In this document: positions 22,615-31,053 of the stretch, one piece after another
Layout: each line of letters begins with the position of its first letter
Numbering within the stretch: the stretch's first letter is position 1
NCBI RefSeq assembly: GCF_001586275.1
Contig: NZ_CP014545.1
Location: forward strand, 372,001-436,000
DNA: 64,000 bases
DNA from: Sphingorhabdus sp. M41
GTDB lineage: Bacteria > Pseudomonadota > Alphaproteobacteria > Sphingomonadales > Sphingomonadaceae
Direction: 5' to 3'
The notes under the pieces: generated by a model
Told to the model about the DNA's origin: nothing
Seen by the model: only the letters and a program-made list of their open reading frames with translations
Databases searched by the model: none
Position numbers and translations under genes: made by a program

Positions 22615-22983
22615 ATGACAGATTCACTGGTTCACAGCTCACCGATTTCCGCCGGCCATAACCCGGCTGCAATGCCATATGGTATCGCACAGGGAGCAGA
22701 CCGATGTGCCCTTCGGCACCAGATCTCGATCCCGGCCAAAATGCGATTTTCCTGTTCCAGCAGCTTCCCGGTGCAAGTGACCGATATGTCGGTCGCCGGA
22801 TATACGTGCGATGCCCTGCAGACCGCCCATCCCGGTACCTTGTGCTGGCTGACATTGCCGGGGCTCGGCGCGCTCGAAGCCGAGGTTGTCCGCCGCGACA
22901 ATCAAGGAATCGGCTGCTCGTTCAAAAACCTGCTCAATCCGGCGGTATTGGATCATTATATCGCAAAATATCGGATGGCCTAG
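22615..22983 (+). CDS. PilZ-domain protein
   Basis: A 122-residue protein with one PilZ domain. RCALR (an RxxxR match) and DMSVAGY (the D/NxSxxG motif) are the two c-di-GMP contact motifs, and GIGCSFKNL is the usual last strand. Small single-domain PilZ proteins relay c-di-GMP to motility or envelope functions. AAGGAG six bases before the ATG at 22615 fixes the start. A GGDEF-EAL enzyme is encoded at 33.6 kb, but no direct link is visible. Confidence 0.78.
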   Translation: MTDSLVHSSPISAGHNPAAMPYGIAQGADRCALRHQISIPAKMRFSCSSSFPVQVTDMSVAGYTCDALQTAHPGTLCWLTLPGLGALEAEVVRRDNQGIGCSFKNLLNPAVLDHYIAKYRMA

Positions 22984-23065
22984 ATAGCGCCTAGCATTTT
23001 ATCGCCTTTTCCGGAGGGGGTGACTGCTGCTAATGTCATGATCCAATTCCGGTCCGGAGGACGAT

Positions 23066-23614
23066 ATGACAGATGCTGGCGCTCCCATAACCGACAAACC
23101 CGAACCGCTTAAAGTCTTGCGCATTTTCCGGGGCAAGGACGCGCCCAGTCTCGATGAGGCCGGGCATATGTCTTATGCTGACGACGATCCGGTGATCCTG
23201 AACGGTGCGGCCAAGCTTGGCGAAGCCGGCATAGGTGAAGGGGCTGTGCTCAAATGCCTGTTCAGCGGCTTTGGTTTTTCGCTCCACTATGTCTGGTTCA
23301 AGCCCGGCTATCCGCTGCCGCTGCACAGCCATGACAGCGACTGTCTCTATTATCTGATCAGCGGGGATATCCGTATGGGCACGGAAGAAATGGCCGCGGG
23401 TGACGGTTTTTTCCTGCCCGCCGGCACGCCCTATACCTATACAATCGGCGACGAGGGCGTCGAACTGCTCGAATTCAGAACGCAGGAAGATTTCGACATC
23501 CGGTTCAAGGGCAAGACCGACGCCTATTGGGAGAAGATGCTCGAAAAGCTGCGCGCCGAGCAGCCGAAATGGAAAGAGGCGCTGCCCCCGGTCAGGGACT
23601 ATCGCAACGCCTGA
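23066..23614 (+). CDS. Cupin-domain protein
   Basis: A 182-residue single cupin. The first cupin motif is PLHSHDSDCLYYLISGDIRMG and the second is GDGFFLPAGTPYTY, giving potential metal ligands H-H and E/D replaced in part by D and Y. The C-terminal tail is rich in charged residues. It may be a small dioxygenase, isomerase or sensor. GGAGGA lies upstream of the ATG at 23066. It converges on a Rieske oxygenase gene with a tandem repeat filling the gap. Confidence 0.75.
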   Translation: MTDAGAPITDKPEPLKVLRIFRGKDAPSLDEAGHMSYADDDPVILNGAAKLGEAGIGEGAVLKCLFSGFGFSLHYVWFKPGYPLPLHSHDSDCLYYLISGDIRMGTEEMAAGDGFFLPAGTPYTYTIGDEGVELLEFRTQEDFDIRFKGKTDAYWEKMLEKLRAEQPKWKEALPPVRDYRNA

Positions 23615-23644
23615 TCAAGGGCCTGATCCAGCGCCTGATCCGGG
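23609..23644. repeat. Three 12-bp tandem repeats between convergent genes
   Basis: GCCTGATCAAGG, GCCTGATCCAGC and GCCTGATCCGGG follow one another without gaps. The first unit contains the stop codon of the cupin gene and the last ends at the base before the Rieske stop codon. Confidence 0.8.
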
Positions 23645-24865
23645 TCACTCGGCTGCCTGCAATTGCGGTGCGAAGATACGGTCCAGTTCGGCATCATCCG
23701 CCTTGGTCAAACGGTCGACCCATTGGTGGAAGGCCTGTCCGCCGCCTTCGTTACGGCCAAACCAGACCTTGTCGATCAGGCCGGATTGCAGCGATTCATG
23801 CTGGCGTTTTCCGGTCTTGTAATCTTCTTCGGCGACAACGACTTCCAGAAAGTCAAACTGCTCCCTTGCGCCCTGACGGACAGCATCATCGGTTGGCGCA
23901 TGTTCCATCACGTAAAATTGCGTGGTGAAACTTTCGCCGACGGTTTTGCCGGGGAAGAGCTGCGATATCATCGCCCCGCGCCCGCCGCCGCCATAGAAGC
24001 TGGCGATCGAGATATGCGGAAAGATCGTCCAGACGCCCTGTAACAGCGCGTCGATCGGCCAGTCCTTTTCATCCATTTCGGTGAGATCGAGCTGTTCGTC
24101 GCTGCCGGTTTTCTGGATGAATTTCGATGGCGAGGACAGGCGCTGATGCGGTCCCCAGGAGAAATAATTGGCGCGGTTGAAAAAATCCGCGCCGAACGTG
24201 TCCTTGTGCAGCACCGGCAGATGGTAAAAGTCGAGATAGCCGTCATAGGCGGTTTTCCAGTTCGGCCCCGGAATCGTCCGCTGGTCGAACAGGTGCCAGC
24301 TGTCGAAGCCGAAATGTTCGAGCAGGCTGTCATAACCGCAGAGATAGGATTCGATATCCAGCGTGCTGTCCGGGTCGAGCGTTGCCCAGATCAGGCCGGC
24401 GCGTTCCAGCGTCGGGAATTTCTGCAGGCAGAAGGCGGCCTTGTCGACCGTGCCGAAATCTTTCGGAGAGGCAATCGCCAGCAGGTCACCATCATTCTTG
24501 AAGGTCCAGCCATGATAGCCGCAGGTGAAGCGCGACGCCTTGCCGCTGCCCTGGGCCACCGGATTGCCGCGATGGGTGCAGCTGTTCAGGAACGCCTGCG
24601 CGGTGCCGTCTTTCTGGCGCGTCATCAATACCGGGATGCCGGCCATTTCCATCGCCTTGTAACAGCCCGGTTCCGGCAGTTCGCAGGATGGCGCCATCAT
24701 CAGCGGCAAGCGTTTGAAGATCAGATTTTTCTCGCGCTCGAACCGTGCTTCATCAGTATAGTCGGATGCGGGCACGGCGACCACGTCACCGACCAGCTCC
24801 ATTGTATCCGCCTTGCCATGCTCAACCAGTGAGCGGGTCATTTCCAACAATTGCTGCCGCGACAT
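23645..24865 (-). CDS. Rieske non-heme iron oxygenase, alpha subunit
   Basis: A 406-residue oxygenase component. The Rieske cluster ligands are C96, H98 (CTHRG) and C115, H118 (CGYHGW). The catalytic iron is expected at H215 and H220, with bridging D212 (LDFYHLPVLH). Such enzymes hydroxylate or demethylate aromatic or aliphatic substrates using an external ferredoxin/reductase, none of which is nearby. GAGGAGAG precedes the ATG. It is longer than naphthalene-type N-terminal halves but complete. Its neighbours (cupin, DUF454 protein) do not reveal the substrate. Confidence 0.88.
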   Translation of the reverse strand: MSRQQLLEMTRSLVEHGKADTMELVGDVVAVPASDYTDEARFEREKNLIFKRLPLMMAPSCELPEPGCYKAMEMAGIPVLMTRQKDGTAQAFLNSCTHRGNPVAQGSGKASRFTCGYHGWTFKNDGDLLAIASPKDFGTVDKAAFCLQKFPTLERAGLIWATLDPDSTLDIESYLCGYDSLLEHFGFDSWHLFDQRTIPGPNWKTAYDGYLDFYHLPVLHKDTFGADFFNRANYFSWGPHQRLSSPSKFIQKTGSDEQLDLTEMDEKDWPIDALLQGVWTIFPHISIASFYGGGGRGAMISQLFPGKTVGESFTTQFYVMEHAPTDDAVRQGAREQFDFLEVVVAEEDYKTGKRQHESLQSGLIDKVWFGRNEGGGQAFHQWVDRLTKADDAELDRIFAPQLQAAE

Positions 24866-24917
24866 TTTTCTCTCCTCAGATTCCGGCAGAGATTATCAGA
24901 TTCGAAAAATGCGGGAA

Positions 24918-25313
24918 CTATTCTTTCTGCGAAGGGGTACGCGTTGAGGATATTCCGGACACGGGCTCGTTTCGGGTCCAGATCCAGCTGCCACTGATCA
25001 GCGCCGCGGCAATCGGTACGAGATTCCAGGGCAGTTCGACAAACAGCAGGGCGATCACACAGCTGACGGCAAAAGCGATCGTCGCCGACCATTTGCCACG
25101 CCGGCTAATCGCCCGCCGCTCGCGCCAGTTTTTGATATGATGGCCAAAGACATGATGATCGACCAGCCAGGCCTCCAGCCGCGGCGAACTATTGGCGAAA
25201 CAGAAGGCGGCGAGGATCATGAACGGCACTGTGGGCAGCAGCGGCAACAAGACGCCAATGCCGCCGAGCGCCAGTGAAGCAAGGCCTGCTACGAGATAGA
25301 ATTGCCGTTTCAT
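24918..25313 (-). CDS. YbaN/DUF454-family membrane protein
   Basis: A 131-residue inner-membrane protein. The opening LVAGLASLALGGIGVLLPLLPTVPFMILAAFCFANSSPRLEAWL is the DUF454 signature (two helices around a GxxLPLLPTVPF loop), followed by HHVFGHHIKNWRERRAIS and two more helices. The function of the family is unknown. The start at 25313 has only a weak ribosome site. It lies 71 bases downstream of nhaA on the same strand. Confidence 0.8.
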   Translation of the reverse strand: MKRQFYLVAGLASLALGGIGVLLPLLPTVPFMILAAFCFANSSPRLEAWLVDHHVFGHHIKNWRERRAISRRGKWSATIAFAVSCVIALLFVELPWNLVPIAAALISGSWIWTRNEPVSGISSTRTPSQKE

Positions 25314-25384
25314 GCCTGCGCTCTATCATGGTTTTTATGGAATGCCGACAGATTCGATATGGCGGTGTTGACACGAGGGAAAGA

Positions 25385-26578
25385 TCAAGCCGGCTTTGCC
25401 ATAAGGGCCGGATCGGGTGACGAGGCAAAGCGCAGCAGGCAATATCCGAGCAGGCCTGAAATTACCGAACCGCTGATCACGCCGAGCTTGACCGTTTCGA
25501 TCTGCTCCGGATCGACAAAGGCGAGATTGCCGATGAACAGGCTCATAGTGAAGCCGATGCCGGTCAGGCAGGCGAGGCCGTAGAGCTGCAGCCAGCTGAC
25601 ACCGGCGGGGCGCTTCACCAGACCGACTCTGGTCGCCAGAAATATGAAGCCGAACACGCCAAGCTGTTTGCCGACCACCAGTCCGGCAGCGATGCCGAGC
25701 GCAAGGGGTGCCATCAGATCCGTAATTTTCAGTCCGGCGAGGGAAACACCGGCATTGGCAAAGGCGAATATCGGCAGCACCAGAAAGGCGGTCCAGGGGT
25801 GCAGGAAATGTTCGAGATGTTTTAGCGGAGAGCTGCCATCCTTTGCGTTCAGCGGAATTGCCAGCGCAGCAATCACTCCGGCCAGCGTAGCATGGACACC
25901 GGATTTCAGGACGCATATCCACAGGAATATTCCGACCAATATATAGGGTGCGGTCCGGATCACCCCCAGCCGGTTCATCGCGAACAATAATATGGTTCCG
26001 CCACCGGCCAGCAACAGCGAGAAGCTCGATACTTCGGCGGTATAAAACAGGGCGATGATGATGATTGCGCCAATATCGTCGATAATCGCGATCGCGAGCA
26101 GCAATATTTTCAGTGAGACCGGTGCTCTTTTGCCAAGCAAGGCGAGTACGCCCAGAGCAAAGGCGATATCGGTCGCCGCCGGGATCGCCCAGCCGTTGAC
26201 ATTCTCCGGCACGGTCCAGTTGAAATAGAGGAACACCAAGGCGGGGAGAGCCATGCCGCCAACCGCTGCAATGGCTGGGAGCGAGGCTTGCTCGATCGTC
26301 GACAGCTGCCCCTCGAGCAGCTCGCGCTTCACTTCCAATCCGACCAGAAAGAAGAAGATCGCCATCAGCCCGTCGTTGATCCACAGCGACAGCGGCTTGG
26401 CAATTTCCAGGGCGCCGAATTGCACGGCAACCGGTATGTTCAGGAAAGCCAGATAATAGGGATTGAGGGCGCTATTGATGGCGACCATGGCTGCCATGGC
26501 CGCGCAGAATAATATGATGCCTGCGCTGGTTTCTTGCGCAATAAATTCCTGCAGGGCAGCGCCGGCCTTTTTTACCAT
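25385..26578 (-). CDS. nhaA: Na+/H+ antiporter NhaA
   Basis: A 397-residue antiporter with about twelve membrane segments, exchanging protons for sodium in pH and salt homeostasis. DIAFALGVLALLGKRAP and AIIDDIGAIIIIALFYT contain the paired aspartates of the ion site; SGVHATLAGVIAALAIP and TGIGFTMSLFIGNLAF are typical. I choose the ATG at 26578 (MVKKAGAALQEF); an open frame extends 73 codons further upstream, but it overlaps a small gene and has no family match. Confidence 0.95.
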   Translation of the reverse strand: MVKKAGAALQEFIAQETSAGIILFCAAMAAMVAINSALNPYYLAFLNIPVAVQFGALEIAKPLSLWINDGLMAIFFFLVGLEVKRELLEGQLSTIEQASLPAIAAVGGMALPALVFLYFNWTVPENVNGWAIPAATDIAFALGVLALLGKRAPVSLKILLLAIAIIDDIGAIIIIALFYTAEVSSFSLLLAGGGTILLFAMNRLGVIRTAPYILVGIFLWICVLKSGVHATLAGVIAALAIPLNAKDGSSPLKHLEHFLHPWTAFLVLPIFAFANAGVSLAGLKITDLMAPLALGIAAGLVVGKQLGVFGFIFLATRVGLVKRPAGVSWLQLYGLACLTGIGFTMSLFIGNLAFVDPEQIETVKLGVISGSVISGLLGYCLLRFASSPDPALMAKPA

Positions 26579-26663
26579 AAGACAGTCATCCTCGTCTGAA
26601 AAATCGGGGCGGTAGCAATTGAGGATATGCTGCCGCCCCAGTTGTGGGGGAAGGAAAGGTGAT

Positions 26664-26843
26664 TCAGACGGCTTGGCTCGCCTGACCGCGTCGAATACCG
26701 CGCTGATGGTTGCGGATGCGTTCGGCCAGGCTGCGCTGCAATATCTTAAGGGCGCGCATCTGCTCGCTATCGTCGTGACCAGACGCGATCTGGTCACTCA
26801 ATTTGCGATGTTTACGGATCAGGCTGTTGGTATATTGTTCCAC
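26664..26843 (-). CDS. Small basic helical protein, 59 residues, GTG start
   Basis: A GTG at 26843 with AGAGGA six bases upstream opens a 59-codon frame ending at 26664. The predicted protein (VEQYTNSLIRKHRKLSDQIA at the start) is highly charged and helical: KHRKLSDQIA, then an acidic turn, then ALKILQRSLAERIRNHQRGIRR. The helix-turn-helix hairpin pattern recalls the YdcH/DUF465 type, but I cannot confirm this. It lies between nhaA and the divergent LysR gene. Confidence 0.55.
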   Translation of the reverse strand: MEQYTNSLIRKHRKLSDQIASGHDDSEQMRALKILQRSLAERIRNHQRGIRRGQASQAV

Positions 26844-26967
26844 GGCTTATCCTCTTTCTATCGTGCATCTGCATCGACAGAGTTGATATGAGGCGAAGTG
26901 CGTGATAAGTACAATCGAATGAAATCGTGACAATCGATAGACTATTTCTATAGGATGCTATTGCGCT

Positions 26968-27873
26968 ATGCCCACTTTACGCCAGTTTGAATATCTCGTC
27001 GCGGTTGCCGACCAGGGCCATTTCGGCAAGGCTGCGCAAGCCGCCGGCGCGTCGCAGCCCACCTTGAGCCATCAGTTGCGGACCCTGGAACAAAGACTGG
27101 GGGTGACACTGGTCGAACGGCGAACCCATGGCGCCGAACTGACTCCGGTGGGCCGGGAAATTGCTGCTCGCGCGCGTCAGGTTCTGGTCCAGGTGAAGGA
27201 TATCCGTGATCTGGCGGAACGGGCGAGCGACAGTCTGGCGGGGATATTGCGCTTTGGCGTTTCGCCGACCCTGGGTCCCTATCTGATGCCGCCGGTGATT
27301 GCGGCTCTGCACCGCAGCCGTCCGGACCTGCGCTTTTACATGCGCGAAGGCATACCCGATCTGCAGGCGATGGAATTGACCAAGGGCTCGATCGACATGC
27401 TGCTCGGGCCTTTGCCGATCGAGGGCGAAAACCTGCATATCGAACCGTTGTTTCGCGAACCGCTGATGCTGGTCGCGCCACCGGATCATCCGCTTGCCGC
27501 GCGGCAGGATCTGGTGCTTTCCGACCTCGCGGGATTACCGGTGCTGAGCCTCGACCGCCGGCATCATCTCCATCGCGACGTGGCGCGTCAGTGCCAGCAG
27601 CATGACATGAACCTGCTGCGCGACTATGAGGGCACCAGCCTCGACAGCGTGCGGCAGATGGTGGCTTCGGGACTGGGGCTGGCGATTTTGCCGGAACTCT
27701 ATGTGCGTTCCGAACTGGCTCGCGGCGGAGATGTCGCCCTGCTTGAAGTCGAAGGCTGGTCTGTGACCCGCAGTATTGGGGCCGCCTGGCGCACCAATGC
27801 CGGTTTTGCCAGCGAATATGCAGCGATTGCAGAAAAAATTGCCGATGAGGCCCGTGTGTTGATGGCCGATTGA
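26968..27873 (+). CDS. LysR-family regulator, OxyR-like
   Basis: A 301-residue LysR protein. The helix-turn-helix covers residues 1-60 (PTLRQFEYLVAVADQGHFGKAA, ASQPTLSHQLRTLEQRLG). The effector domain resembles OxyR, including TSLDSVRQMVASGLGLAILPE. In OxyR two cysteines (199 and 208 in E. coli) sense peroxide. Here the corresponding segment is DRRHHLHRDVARQC, with only C209 present and histidine where the peroxidatic cysteine should be; it is the sole cysteine of the protein. So it is an OxyR relative that probably does not use the disulfide switch. It is divergent from the small GTG-start gene and nhaA. Confidence 0.85.
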   Translation: MPTLRQFEYLVAVADQGHFGKAAQAAGASQPTLSHQLRTLEQRLGVTLVERRTHGAELTPVGREIAARARQVLVQVKDIRDLAERASDSLAGILRFGVSPTLGPYLMPPVIAALHRSRPDLRFYMREGIPDLQAMELTKGSIDMLLGPLPIEGENLHIEPLFREPLMLVAPPDHPLAARQDLVLSDLAGLPVLSLDRRHHLHRDVARQCQQHDMNLLRDYEGTSLDSVRQMVASGLGLAILPELYVRSELARGGDVALLEVEGWSVTRSIGAAWRTNAGFASEYAAIAEKIADEARVLMAD

Positions 27874-27936
27874 GGGATGGCGATCTTTGTCTATTTCCAT
27901 CTGGGCGAATGGGGTTGATCGGGTTATTCGCTATTC

Positions 27937-28794
27937 ATGACTATTAATCTGGACCTTTTGATAAAAGCCTATGCCTCGGGAATCTTCCCGATGGCCGATG
28001 CCCGAGATGACCCGGATACATTCTGGGTTGAGCCCAAAACGCGTGCTATCCTCCCGCTCGACAATTTTCAAATGTCGCGCTCGCTCCGCAAAACCATCCG
28101 ATCGGACCGGTTTCGGGTTTCCTCCGACAGCGCCTTTGCCGAGGTGATCAAGATTTGTGCCACAGAAGCGGCCGATCGCAAGGAAACCTGGATTAATGCC
28201 GAGATCGAAGAGGCATTCAACAATCTCCACCAGCTGGGCCATGCGCATAGTGTCGAATGCTGGCTGCGAGACAAGGAAACCGGAGAGGAGAATCTGGTCG
28301 GCGGTCTTTATGGTCTGGCAATTGGCGGTGCTTTCTGCGGCGAAAGCATGTTTTCGCGGGCCAGCGACGCATCAAAAGTAGCTTTGGCGTGGCTGGTAGC
28401 CCGGTTGAAAGTCGGAGGATTCTCGCTGCTCGATTGCCAGTTCATGACGGATCATCTGGCGTCATTGGGCGCTATTGAAATAAGCCAGGAAGCCTATCTG
28501 GATGAACTCAGAAAAGTAAGAGGCTATGCGCCGTCTTCGGACTCGGCGATCAGGTCACCGATCAAATCTGCCGGTGCGTTATTTGGTGAAGGGGACGGCC
28601 TGGCTGCTGGCGCCGGTTTGGGCGCGGGAGCAGCAGGGGCTGCGGTTTCCGGCACAGTTGCGTTCGGTGCGCTTGATACACTATTGGCAAGATTGGATGA
28701 GGATGTTCGCGGAGCGGTTGGATTGACCGCATCTTCGGAGGGCTCCTCTTCGCCCGGGAAGCTCATTGCGCAGCTTTTGACCCAGACATCATAA
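27937..28794 (+). CDS. aat: Leucyl/phenylalanyl-tRNA-protein transferase with read-through tail
   Basis: Aat adds Leu or Phe from tRNA to N-terminal Arg/Lys of proteins, marking them for ClpAP. The core (residues 1-about 195) is complete: YASGIFPMAD, FWVEPKTRAILPLD, SVECWLRDKETGEENLVGGLYGLAIGGAFCGESMFSR and DCQFMTDHLASLGA. After residue about 196 the frame continues for 90 residues of Gly/Ala/Ser-rich sequence (AAGAGLGAGAAGAAVSG) unlike any Aat. This part lies entirely antisense to the DUF2155 gene. The total of 285 residues compares with about 234 in E. coli. Confidence 0.93.
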   Translation: MTINLDLLIKAYASGIFPMADARDDPDTFWVEPKTRAILPLDNFQMSRSLRKTIRSDRFRVSSDSAFAEVIKICATEAADRKETWINAEIEEAFNNLHQLGHAHSVECWLRDKETGEENLVGGLYGLAIGGAFCGESMFSRASDASKVALAWLVARLKVGGFSLLDCQFMTDHLASLGAIEISQEAYLDELRKVRGYAPSSDSAIRSPIKSAGALFGEGDGLAAGAGLGAGAAGAAVSGTVAFGALDTLLARLDEDVRGAVGLTASSEGSSSPGKLIAQLLTQTS

Positions 28795-29270
28795 ATCGGA
28801 TGCTCTACAACATTCAGCGAAGGTGATTCCCGAAACAGCCAGCCGGAAAAAACCCGTTTCCACTGATCTTCACCCGATCGAGTGGAGGGGCGATCGTTGA
28901 CCAGAAGCTGGACGAATGCACCCTGCTCGGGAGTCAGTTCCCATGGCGCCGTTCTCTCACAGGCCCGCAAGCGGACAATTGCACGTCCGATACGGACGGA
29001 CTGACCCGGCCGCAGCTCAAGATCCCGCGTGAGACCGTTGCGTTTGTTGAGAAAGCCGAGCGTGGCGACCCGTTCCGCCATTGGTGTACCAATTTGCTCG
29101 GTCACCGATGCGACCAGATCGCCATCGGTTGCGGCGAGCTCGCGTTTTTCGGCCGCCTGGCCGGTCGCATGTTCATCGACCTTGTCGCTGCTGAACCAGC
29201 CGCAGCCAGTCAGCAGAAAGGTCGCCGCTAGCATCGAAAAGGAAATGGATTGGCGCGTCATGCCTGTCAT
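28524..29270 (-). CDS. DUF2155-domain lipoprotein
   Basis: A 248-residue envelope protein. The N-terminus ends in a lipobox (LLTGC, Cys at residue 23), so a lipid-anchored form is likely. The DUF2155 domain covers about residues 75-171 (ATLGFLNKRNG, FSGWLFRESPSLNVVEHPIYDVWVKSC). The last 75 residues are a Pro/Ala/Ser-rich tail (APAAPAPKPAPAARPSPSP). That tail and the last 12 core residues are encoded opposite the 3' part of aat. Its ATG overlaps the NDUFA12 stop (ATGA). Association with NDUFA12 and aat is conserved in alphaproteobacteria as far as I know; the role is unknown. Confidence 0.83.
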   Translation of the reverse strand: MTGMTRQSISFSMLAATFLLTGCGWFSSDKVDEHATGQAAEKRELAATDGDLVASVTEQIGTPMAERVATLGFLNKRNGLTRDLELRPGQSVRIGRAIVRLRACERTAPWELTPEQGAFVQLLVNDRPSTRSGEDQWKRVFSGWLFRESPSLNVVEHPIYDVWVKSCAMSFPGEEEPSEDAVNPTAPRTSSSNLANSVSSAPNATVPETAAPAAPAPKPAPAARPSPSPNNAPADLIGDLIAESEDGA

Positions 29271-29674
29271 TCCGCTTCGGCGGGGTTCCAGGGTTCATAA
29301 TCGCCAGTTGCCGGAGCGCGGTGACCGCCTGCTTCCAGCGCACCTGCCGGTCGATAGGCTTGCGCGGTACCGGTCAGGTTGCCGCTCGGTTCTTTTTCCC
29401 AGATGCGGGCTTGCGGCAGATGGCTTTCCGGTATTTCGTCATAGCTGTGATGGAGCCAGCCATGCCATTCTGGCGGCACCCGGCTGGCGTCATTGGCACC
29501 ATTGTAGATGACCCAGCGTTGTCCTGCAGGGTGGCCGGCGCCAGCTTTTTTTGCCTGGAAATAGATATTGCCAAACACGTCCTCGCCGACACGCTTGCCA
29601 TTGCGGGCGCTGAACAGGGAGGTGCCGATCGTCGCGCCGTCCCACCAAGTGAATATTTTCGCCAATATGCTCAT
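29267..29674 (-). CDS. NADH:ubiquinone oxidoreductase subunit NDUFA12 (B17.2-like)
   Basis: A 135-residue accessory subunit of complex I, found in mitochondria and alphaproteobacteria. GTSLFSARNGKRVGEDVFGN and QRWVIYNGANDASRVPPEWHGWLHHSYDEIP are the family hallmarks. It would sit on the matrix/cytoplasmic arm of the respiratory complex. It is translationally coupled to the DUF2155 gene downstream. Confidence 0.93.
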   Translation of the reverse strand: MSILAKIFTWWDGATIGTSLFSARNGKRVGEDVFGNIYFQAKKAGAGHPAGQRWVIYNGANDASRVPPEWHGWLHHSYDEIPESHLPQARIWEKEPSGNLTGTAQAYRPAGALEAGGHRAPATGDYEPWNPAEAE

Positions 29675-29755
29675 GCCGTTCGCTTAGCCCCGCAGCCATG
29701 CGCTCCGCAATGAAAAAATGTCAAATGTGGCGGATGTCGGAAGAAGCAGGGATAC

Positions 29756-30259
29756 TCATTGCCAGGCAACGGTGTCACCTGGCTTTATACCCAGTTCCGC
29801 TGCCCGGCCGGCGGCGATTTCGAGCACTGTGGCAATGGGTTCATTGGAGCGTACCGGCGCGAGCGAATAGGGTATCGTGTCGGCTGCAATTGATTCGATA
29901 GTCCCGTTCCTGCGGATGAAGATAATATCGAGCGGAATCACCGTGTTCTTCATCCAGAAACTTGCGACGCGGTCCTCGGTGAACGGGAAAATCATGCCCT
30001 TGTCAGGGGCCAGCCGGGTCCGGAACATCAGGCCCTGAGCCTGCTGTGCGCCACTCTCTGCCACTTCTACTATGAAAGCATGTGTCGCGTCCGTCGTCCG
30101 AATGCTCAAAGCCACCTGATTGAGGCCAGCTTCGGAGACAGGCAGTTCGTTTTGGACGCTGGTTGCGGTGGTTTCGCTCGACCGCCCTTGACAGCCGGAC
30201 AGGCCGACAACCGAAAACAGCATCAGGGGAAGCGCGACCGCTTGTGATATCTTCAACAT
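29756..30259 (-). CDS. DUF192-family lipoprotein
   Basis: A 167-residue protein with an N-terminal signal and lipobox (LSGC, Cys at about residue 23). The DUF192 domain follows: VEVAESGAQQAQGLMFRTRLAPDKGMIFPF, SFWMKNTVIPLDIIFI and NEPIATVLEIAAG. The family function is unknown. It is the second gene after the cold-shock protein, 17 bases apart; this pairing of a cold-shock and a DUF192 gene recurs in alphaproteobacteria as I know them. Confidence 0.85.
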   Translation of the reverse strand: MLKISQAVALPLMLFSVVGLSGCQGRSSETTATSVQNELPVSEAGLNQVALSIRTTDATHAFIVEVAESGAQQAQGLMFRTRLAPDKGMIFPFTEDRVASFWMKNTVIPLDIIFIRRNGTIESIAADTIPYSLAPVRSNEPIATVLEIAAGRAAELGIKPGDTVAWQ

Positions 30260-30276
30260 CTGGATGAGCTTCTGTT

Positions 30277-30897
30277 CTAGTTCGACGGGGGCTGGCAGAC
30301 TTGCACGGCCATATGGCCGCGGTTGCCGTCTCTTATGCGGGCCAGCAATTGTTGGCCCGGAACGACCTCGATAATGCCTGCGTCCCGAAGCGTTTCCATA
30401 TGGAGGAAAATATCGCCGTCAAAATCGTCGCTCACCAAAAAGCCATAGCCTTTAGCGCGGTTAAACCATTTTACCTCTGAGTCGATGAATGTAGAATTGT
30501 CGTCGACAATATGGATGGGCTGCCGGGCGCTAGACGCTGTTGACGCTTCATTTCGCGGTCCGCACTTGGACAGGTCAATATCGAGAATTCTGGTGGCCTG
30601 CAGCCCCTTGGGTGCGACGGCATATTCACAGGTGACGATTGCCATCTCGGGCAATTCCCGTGTGCCGAGGGATTCCAGCAGACTCCAGTGAACCAATATG
30701 TCCGATTGTGGGGTGGAGTCATTATCGGATGCTTCATTATGGTCCGGAACGATGAAACCAAAGCCGCGATGACTGTCGAACCATTTTACGCGACCTGTAG
30801 CGCGCAGCAATTCACCATTGGTTGATGCATGATCGTCATCGCTGGCATGGGGCGCGTGACTATCCGCAGGGTCAGGTTCCGCAAATAAGCTTGCCAC
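30277..30897 (-). CDS. Cold-shock protein with two cold-shock domains
   Basis: A 206-residue protein containing two CSDs: [18 protein letters not shown] with [10 protein letters not shown] (about residues 33-80), and [18 protein letters not shown] with DIFLHMETL (about 140-185). The RNP1 (GFGFI, GYGFL) motifs are intact; the RNP2-like motifs (ILVHW, DIFLH) deviate slightly. The linker and N-terminus are acidic and low complexity. It binds single-stranded nucleic acid and may act as RNA chaperone or regulator. The GTG at 30897 has GGAG seven bases upstream. An AT-rich 5' region with a promoter candidate precedes it. Confidence 0.9.
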   Translation of the reverse strand: MASLFAEPDPADSHAPHASDDDHASTNGELLRATGRVKWFDSHRGFGFIVPDHNEASDNDSTPQSDILVHWSLLESLGTRELPEMAIVTCEYAVAPKGLQATRILDIDLSKCGPRNEASTASSARQPIHIVDDNSTFIDSEVKWFNRAKGYGFLVSDDFDGDIFLHMETLRDAGIIEVVPGQQLLARIRDGNRGHMAVQVCQPPSN

Positions 30898-30973
30898 GAT
30901 GTATCTCCGAACAAAACTAAATCAAATCAAAAGTCTAAATATTTCGAGTCGCAGCGCGGGATATATCATAATT

Positions 30974-31001
30974 AATATAAACTTGCGATTCTTGACGTCA
31001 A
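30974..31001 (-). promoter_or_regulatory. Candidate promoter of the double cold-shock gene
   Basis: On the minus strand TTGACG (31001-30996) and TATATT (30979-30974) are 16 bases apart in a strongly AT-rich stretch. The resulting 5' untranslated region would be about 70 bases, a length common for cold-shock messages. Confidence 0.5.
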
Positions 31002-31053
31002 AAAGACTTATTTACTCCAAAATGGGGAGATTTCCGCTCCAAATTGGGTTAAA

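Noticed and set aside
23609-23644. CRISPR-like array
   Set aside because: Units of 12 bp lie head to tail without spacers, so this is a simple tandem repeat; no cas genes are present anywhere in the window.
25335-26384. A 349-codon minus-strand frame within nhaA in another frame
   Set aside because: Same strand as nhaA but shifted; it is Arg-rich with no hydrophobic segments, while nhaA is intact and conserved.
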